This document shows, one piece after another, positions 59,329-64,000 of a stretch of DNA of 64,000 bases. The number at the start of each line of letters is the position of its first letter. Position 1 is the first letter of the stretch. The notes beneath the pieces were generated by a model that saw nothing but the letters and a program-made list of their open reading frames with translations, did no database searches and was not told the origin of the DNA. The stretch covers positions 1-64,000 of the forward strand of contig DSEQ01000047.1 in assembly GCA_011056555.1 (NCBI GenBank). Reading direction: 5' to 3'. A program made the translations under genes and the position numbers. This DNA comes from Candidatus Zixiibacteriota bacterium. GTDB taxonomy: Bacteria; Zixibacteria; MSB-5A5; JAABVY01.

Positions 59329-60417
59329 TCAATTATTCTCCAGCAACTTTCTGTAAAGGTTTAAATACTGCCCGGTTATATTATTTATATCGAACTTACG
59401 CAGATTATTATAGAATTCTTTTCTGATTTTGTTCCCCAGCTCATGGTCCCCTGACAGATTGAGAATTATATCTGATAGTCTGTTCAGCTCATGTCTTTCA
59501 AACAGGAAGCCGTTTTCATTGTCCGTAATGATCTCCTGAATACCGGGTATTTCGGCGCCGGCTATCACCGCCCCGCAGGCGCCTGCTTCAAGCAGCGATG
59601 ATCCCAGTCCTTCCGACTTCGAGGCAAGTATAAACAGGTCCAGGTTGCTATAGAAATCCGGCATATCATTGACAAACCCCAGAAACCGAACCTTATCGCT
59701 TAAACCCAATTTTCCGGCCTGAAGTCCAAGCGATTCCCGATAGGGTCCCTCGCCGGCGACCTTGAACACATAATCTCCAAGCTCACTGTTAATCTTAGCA
59801 AGTGCCAGCAGGATTAAATCCACTCCCTTGTCTTTCTCCAAAGCTCCGGCAGTGCCGATTCTGAAGACCTTTGATTCGACCCGGTCGCCCGGATTGAATA
59901 CAGCATAATCAACTGAACTGGGTATGACCTTGATCTTCGAGGGGGCAATTCCCTTTTTCAATAAAACATCGAACACAGCTTTGCTGATGGCAACATAGGC
60001 GTTTACTCTGGGCGAATTATATTTCAGCCGTTTTGACACCGAAGTGGATTTATCAAAAGCGGTACGGACCGTCACCACCATTTTCAGCGAGGGATTGAAT
60101 CTCTTTACGATCAGTCCCAGCGAATGGCTGTGTGAATCGGAGGCATGAAATATTTGTGCTTCTATTTTTTTCAATTCGCGGTAGATTCTATGTCCTTCCA
60201 GCAGCAGGCTGAGGATGCTATATTTCGAGGCAATCACATCGATACCGTTGAGTTCGCAGTGTTTAAGCAGTTCGCCGTTCCTGTGGCAGATGACCAGCAC
60301 CTCATGGCCGTTATACTGCAGCGTGCGGGCGAGGTTCAGGGTCTGGCGCTGTCCCCCCCTGAAACTGCGTCCCAGATCACATAATGCGATCTTAGTTTTA
60401 TTTTCTTCTGAGGGCAT
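59329..60417 (-). CDS. GT4 family glycosyltransferase
   Basis: 362 residues. Two Rossmann halves: N-terminal RSFRGGQRQTLNLARTLQYNGHEVLVIC and C-terminal IGTAGALEKDKGVDLILLAL, YVFKVAGEGPYRESL, LGFVNDMPDFYSNLDLFILASKSEGLGSSLLEAGACGAVIAG with the E..G..EAG nucleotide-sugar signature. Sits in a minus-strand set with GT2, GT9 and an MsbA-like exporter, so a role in lipopolysaccharide or core sugar assembly is likely. Overlaps the GT2 gene by 20 bases. Confidence 0.9.
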   Translation of the reverse strand: MPSEENKTKIALCDLGRSFRGGQRQTLNLARTLQYNGHEVLVICHRNGELLKHCELNGIDVIASKYSILSLLLEGHRIYRELKKIEAQIFHASDSHSHSLGLIVKRFNPSLKMVVTVRTAFDKSTSVSKRLKYNSPRVNAYVAISKAVFDVLLKKGIAPSKIKVIPSSVDYAVFNPGDRVESKVFRIGTAGALEKDKGVDLILLALAKINSELGDYVFKVAGEGPYRESLGLQAGKLGLSDKVRFLGFVNDMPDFYSNLDLFILASKSEGLGSSLLEAGACGAVIAGAEIPGIQEIITDNENGFLFERHELNRLSDIILNLSGDHELGNKIRKEFYNNLRKFDINNITGQYLNLYRKLLENN

Positions 60418-61150
60418 AATAATATTTCAGGAACTGGCCCCCGGACGTGAAACAGGCAATCCACAAACCCGGAAGGCCGTCCATAAATCCTCTCTGCAGC
60501 AGAAACTTCCGTATGAATGCCGCGGCAGGCTTGATCAGCATGCAGAGCAGCTTCATGAATACGGGAAGTTGTCTCTTCTTCAATGCTCCCCAGCGGGCAT
60601 ATTCCCTGGTCTTGCGCACATAGACCGCCAGATCGGGATAGCTGTAATGCAGCAGGCAGCCCGAAAGCCTTTTAATCTTTCCATTGAATTTTATCGATTC
60701 ATGCAGCGGGCTGTCATCAAACCCCGCATGCTTCTTATTGAACAGCCGCAGCACATATTCGGGATACCATCCGGAATGATGAATCCAGTGCCCGCACAGA
60801 TTCGTAATCCGGCCCACTCTGGCGCCGGCGTAAGCATCACAATCCAGCAGGAATTGTTCGATGCTTCTGCGCAGTTCCGGAGTGACCACCTCATCAGAGT
60901 CGAGCGATAAAATCCAATCATTGGTGGTCATCCGCACAGCCGCCTGTTTGGCCCTCCCGAATCCGGAAGAGAAATCCACACTTGCCACGCGGGCGCCGAA
61001 TCGCGCCGCAACCTCTTTTGTTCTATCCCGGGAGCCGGTGTCGGCCACGCAGATCTCATCCGCCCAGATAACCGAATCCAGAGCCCTCCCGATTTGACCT
61101 TCCGCATCGCGGGCAATCATGGCCACCGATAACTCAGCGCGCCTTTTCAT
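60398..61150 (-). CDS. GT2 family glycosyltransferase (WaaE/KdtX-like)
   Basis: 250 residues from the ATG at 61150, within the end of the GT9 gene; a GTG 14 codons up lacks a ribosome site. GT-A fold: LSVAMIARDAEGQIGRALDSVIWADEICVADTGSRDRT, NDWILSLDSDEVVTPEL (DSD metal motif), and HHSGWYPEYVLRLFNKKHAGFDDSPLHESIKF. The family adds glucose or similar sugars to the lipopolysaccharide inner core. The neighbourhood supports this. Confidence 0.9.
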   Translation of the reverse strand: MKRRAELSVAMIARDAEGQIGRALDSVIWADEICVADTGSRDRTKEVAARFGARVASVDFSSGFGRAKQAAVRMTTNDWILSLDSDEVVTPELRRSIEQFLLDCDAYAGARVGRITNLCGHWIHHSGWYPEYVLRLFNKKHAGFDDSPLHESIKFNGKIKRLSGCLLHYSYPDLAVYVRKTREYARWGALKKRQLPVFMKLLCMLIKPAAAFIRKFLLQRGFMDGLPGLWIACFTSGGQFLKYYYALRRK

Positions 61151-62276
61151 GACTGGCCGCCTTTTCCTCGGCAACAACCCCCTTAAACGCACTGAAAAGG
61201 GCCTCGGGCTCGAGCTGTTCGATATGCTTCAGGTCCGGGGAGCGGACTGCCCTGATCTTCGGATTGTATGGCCCCCATTCTCCGAAATTTCTTTCATCCC
61301 CTGAGAACATGACTGCCGATGGCAGGTCGAATGCACTGGCCAGATGTGTCAGGGAGGTATCCGGCGTTATAAGAAAGTCATAATATTTCATCATCCCGGC
61401 CACCTGCCTGATATTCAAGCCCTCAGGAATCGGTACGACACGACTGTTATATTTTTTCAAGAGCTTTTCGGCTTTCCAAAATTCCGAGGGCGCATAATTC
61501 AAGGCAAAAGCCCATTCCGGATATTCATCCAAAAGCATCTCAATCAACTTAAAATATTTTTCCAGCGGCCAGATCCTGCCGGGACGTCCGGCCGAAAGGT
61601 TCACGCAGACAACCGTATCATATTTTTTCTTCAGCTCGGCCACAAACTCCCTGCCTGCCTCGAAATCCCGTTCCTCCAGGTAAATCCGCGGACGCATATC
61701 ACAATCCTTCAAATCAATTCCGAACAGGTTCAGTACACGGCCTGTGGCCTCGATTATAGGATACTTATATCTTTCAAATTCAACTGTGCGATCGAAATAT
61801 TTGGCATAATCGAGCTTGCCGACGCCCAGTTTGAACCTCCGCCCTGCAATAATCGACACCAGGATTACAGCAGTCACGGAACTCCCGAAAATCAGATCGA
61901 CCACACAATCATAATTTTCGCTCTTCATGATCTGGATATTTTTCCAGTCACGCAGGGGCTTCTTATGGTAGTAATAGATGTTCGTGATGTGCGGGTCTGT
62001 TCTGACGATCTCGTAGTTGTCCTTGCCGCAGACCACGTCGATCTGGACCTCGGGATAGAACTTTTTCAGATTATGAAAGATCGGCAGAGAAATGACCATA
62101 TCCCCCAGCTTGTCATGCCGTATAAAAAGCACTTTCTTGAACTCTGCAGGATCGAATTTTCTCCTGGCTTTCCTGACCCCTCCAAAGAAGAGAAATACTT
62201 TCAGCACAATCCGCTTGAAACCGATCTCGATTGATTTCAAAAGTCGGCCGTGCCATGTCCTGGTGTCAAGACCCAT
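61134..62276 (-). CDS. GT9 family glycosyltransferase (heptosyltransferase-like)
   Basis: 380 residues. KVLFIRHDKLGDMVISLPIFHNLKKFYPEVQIDVV is the ADP-heptose-transferase-type start; CVNLSAGRPGRIWPLEKYFKLIE and FLITPDTSLTHLASAFDLPSAVMFSGDERN contain the conserved donor-binding motifs. Likely transfers a heptose to the core. Overlaps the ABC exporter end by 11 bases; same operon. Confidence 0.92.
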   Translation of the reverse strand: MGLDTRTWHGRLLKSIEIGFKRIVLKVFLFFGGVRKARRKFDPAEFKKVLFIRHDKLGDMVISLPIFHNLKKFYPEVQIDVVCGKDNYEIVRTDPHITNIYYYHKKPLRDWKNIQIMKSENYDCVVDLIFGSSVTAVILVSIIAGRRFKLGVGKLDYAKYFDRTVEFERYKYPIIEATGRVLNLFGIDLKDCDMRPRIYLEERDFEAGREFVAELKKKYDTVVCVNLSAGRPGRIWPLEKYFKLIEMLLDEYPEWAFALNYAPSEFWKAEKLLKKYNSRVVPIPEGLNIRQVAGMMKYYDFLITPDTSLTHLASAFDLPSAVMFSGDERNFGEWGPYNPKIRAVRSPDLKHIEQLEPEALFSAFKGVVAEEKAASHEKAR

Positions 62277-64000
62277 TGCTGTTCTGCTCCTTGAATTGAA
62301 GGTTATACAGCCTCTGGTAAAGACCTTTACGCGATATCAACTCCTGGTGTGTGCCTGAGTCTATCAGCCCGCCGTCCTGGATGACCAGTATTTTATTTGC
62401 GTTCAGGATAGTCGAAAGCCGGTGCGCTATGACAAAGGTCGTCCGCCCCCTCAGGAGCCGGTCTATGGCTTCCTGCACCACCTGTTCCGATTCGGTATCC
62501 AGCGATGATGTGGCCTCGTCGAAGATCAGTATTTGCGGGTTGCGCAGAACTGCGCGGGCGATGGCTATCCTCTGCCTCTGGCCGCCGGAAAGCATAACAC
62601 CGCGATTGCCTATGGGCGTGTCGAATCCTTTCTCAAAAGCGCTTATGAAATCATAGGCATTGGCGATCCTGGTGGCCTCCTCGACATTTTTCTTCGATAC
62701 ACCATCGAGCCCGTAGGTTATGTTATTATAAATCGTATCGTTAAACAGCATGGTCTCCTGGGTGACTATGCCGAGCTGTGCACGCAATGAGGAGAGCTTG
62801 ACCTGACGAAGGTCATGGCCGTCAATGGTAATCCGTCCCTCGGTGGGATCATAAAATCTGGGGATCAAATCGCAGAGGGTCGATTTGCCCGCTCCGGAGG
62901 GCCCCACAATTGCGATCAACTCTCCCTTTTTGACCGTAAAATTGATATTCTTCAGGACATTCGGGGTAGTTTTGTATGAGAAGCTGACATTCTCGAATTT
63001 GATCTCCTTGCTGAATTCAGATATTTCCACAGCGTCAGGAGCATCTTTCACCTCCACCGAACTGTCTATCACAGTAAAGATTCTCTCCGCCGCAGCCATC
63101 CCCTCCTGAATTTTTATATGCAGATTGGAGACCGATTTGACGGGCGCTATAAGCGAGAACATGGCAAATGCAAAGAGCACAAAATCGGGCGCGGATATCC
63201 CCGTTCCAGCAAGAACATTACGCCCCCCGAACCACAGGATTATGACCACGGCAACTGTGCCCAGGAGCTCATTTATAGGATTTGAAAAGAGCCGTACCCG
63301 GGATATTTTCAGAAGCGTCCTGAAATAGTCATCGGCCTGCTTGACAAACTTGCGAATCTCGAATTTGTCAGTGTTGAAGCCCTTGACAATGCGGATATTG
63401 GAGACATTCTCCTCCAGCACAGTATTGACATCCGCCATTCTCTCCTGGGCCTGAGCGGAATATTTGCGCAGCTTTTTTCCGATGATGTACATCATCAGGA
63501 ATGCCAGCGGCATTACAAAAATAGAGATCAGCAGAAGCTGCCAGCTTATCAGGAACATGAAGGTCAGATAGATCAATATCAAAAGAGGATCGCGCGTGAT
63601 CCTGTTGAAGGCCTGGTCCAGCGATTCCCGGAGAATCATGACATCATTGGTAACGTGCGAGATAAGCTGACCGGTGCGGGTGCCGTGAAAATATGAAAGA
63701 GAAAGCTTCTGATACTGGCTGAACAGGTCAACCCTGAGGTTGCGGATGAATTTCTGTTCGACATAGGCCATGAAATAGCCCTGGGTATAGAAAAAGAAAC
63801 TCTTGCCCAATGCGATTATAAGTATGGCTATGCAAAGATTCCTGAGGGTATTGATTTTTGTATCTGCTATCACCAGATTATTTACAATCTCTTTTATGGA
63901 CTCCCTCAATGAGGCAAAGCCGCTGACAATCTGCTGCCCCTCGGATAGCTCGACCTGGTCCTGATCAGGGCTCACCTCCTCAATCTGCTCGGTGACCCCG
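62266..64000 (-). CDS. MsbA-like ABC exporter, N-terminus beyond window edge
   Basis: The frame is open from base 64000 with no stop, and the first visible residues (VTEQIEEV, then SPDQDQVELSEGQQIVSG) form the periplasmic loop after TM1, so the true start and TM1 lie outside; the GTG at 63975 is not the real start. About five membrane segments follow, then an NBD with GPSGAGKST (Walker A), LSGGQRQR (signature) and ILIFDEATSSLD (Walker B). Lipid A/lipopolysaccharide-type flippase fused half-transporter is expected. First in a lipopolysaccharide operon. Confidence 0.93.
   Translation of the reverse strand, partial: GVTEQIEEVSPDQDQVELSEGQQIVSGFASLRESIKEIVNNLVIADTKINTLRNLCIAILIIALGKSFFFYTQGYFMAYVEQKFIRNLRVDLFSQYQKLSLSYFHGTRTGQLISHVTNDVMILRESLDQAFNRITRDPLLILIYLTFMFLISWQLLLISIFVMPLAFLMMYIIGKKLRKYSAQAQERMADVNTVLEENVSNIRIVKGFNTDKFEIRKFVKQADDYFRTLLKISRVRLFSNPINELLGTVAVVIILWFGGRNVLAGTGISAPDFVLFAFAMFSLIAPVKSVSNLHIKIQEGMAAAERIFTVIDSSVEVKDAPDAVEISEFSKEIKFENVSFSYKTTPNVLKNINFTVKKGELIAIVGPSGAGKSTLCDLIPRFYDPTEGRITIDGHDLRQVKLSSLRAQLGIVTQETMLFNDTIYNNITYGLDGVSKKNVEEATRIANAYDFISAFEKGFDTPIGNRGVMLSGGQRQRIAIARAVLRNPQILIFDEATSSLDTESEQVVQEAIDRLLRGRTTFVIAHRLSTILNANKILVIQDGGLIDSGTHQELISRKGLYQRLYNLQFKEQNSNGS

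Overview
This 64 kb window looks like a chromosomal contig from an FCB-group bacterium, most likely candidate phylum Zixibacteria or a close relative. The placement is inference. It rests on por-type C-terminal sorting domains (NPFN...SGxYFYR...KMxxxK), a dockerin-type double repeat with the VSDAVNIINYVFVGG signature, FISUMP-type domains, a Cys-rich ACCxxDGSC repeat protein, and tandem small outer-membrane beta-barrels. No rRNA or other decisive taxonomic marker is present.

Layout. 0-8 kb: two exported proteins, the operon yebC-ruvC-ruvA, and three paralogous outer-membrane beta-barrel genes plus the 3' remnant of another. 8-15.3 kb: an EF-G-like GTPase, two tandem FISUMP-domain proteins, guaB, a C4 zinc-ribbon coiled-coil protein and two tRNAs. 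15.4-29.6 kb: a minus-strand phage-like structural cluster with portal, large terminase, prohead-protease-like protein, decoration-like protein, major capsid protein, a connector-like protein, appendage-like exported proteins and a holin-like protein. It has two plus-strand cargo genes, one a PEP-CTERM protein. I find no integrase, replication gene, small terminase, tape measure or tail tube. 29.6-36.6 kb: a repeat-rich accessory region with a candidate terminator-ended RNA, a promoter-operator-controlled operon (XRE regulator, DERQ-type membrane protein, 20-residue peptide), an AT-rich acyl-CoA-ligase-like gene and a PP-loop tRNA-thiolation-type enzyme. 36.6-47.5 kb, plus strand: C-terminal processing protease, methyltransferase, the nucleoside-salvage operon deoB-cdd-deoC-pdp, an archaemetzincin homologue that has lost its catalytic zinc site, an MrfA/Hrq1-type helicase and TerC. 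47.6-55 kb: a sorting-domain protein, a SufT-like protein, a GNAT enzyme, an OPT transporter and a GT39-type/TPR fusion. 54.4-64 kb, minus strand: GGDEF protein, XerC/D recombinase, ComF, Rel (p)ppGpp enzyme and a lipopolysaccharide-type module (GT4, GT2, GT9 and an MsbA-like ABC exporter cut by the right edge).

Non-coding DNA is rich in interspersed palindromic repeats of at least three families. One is a two-tier hairpin with compensatory changes between copies. Three genes too short or too truncated for routine ORF calling were read by hand: a left-edge Cys-rich protein (1-1079), a 47-residue zinc-ribbon protein (19011-19154) and a 20-residue amphipathic peptide (32763-32825).

The least explained items are the tail-less phage-like cluster with Sec-exported parts, the XRE/membrane protein/micropeptide operon, the catalytically dead archaemetzincin, the covarying hairpin repeats and the candidate RNA at about 30.05-30.26 kb.
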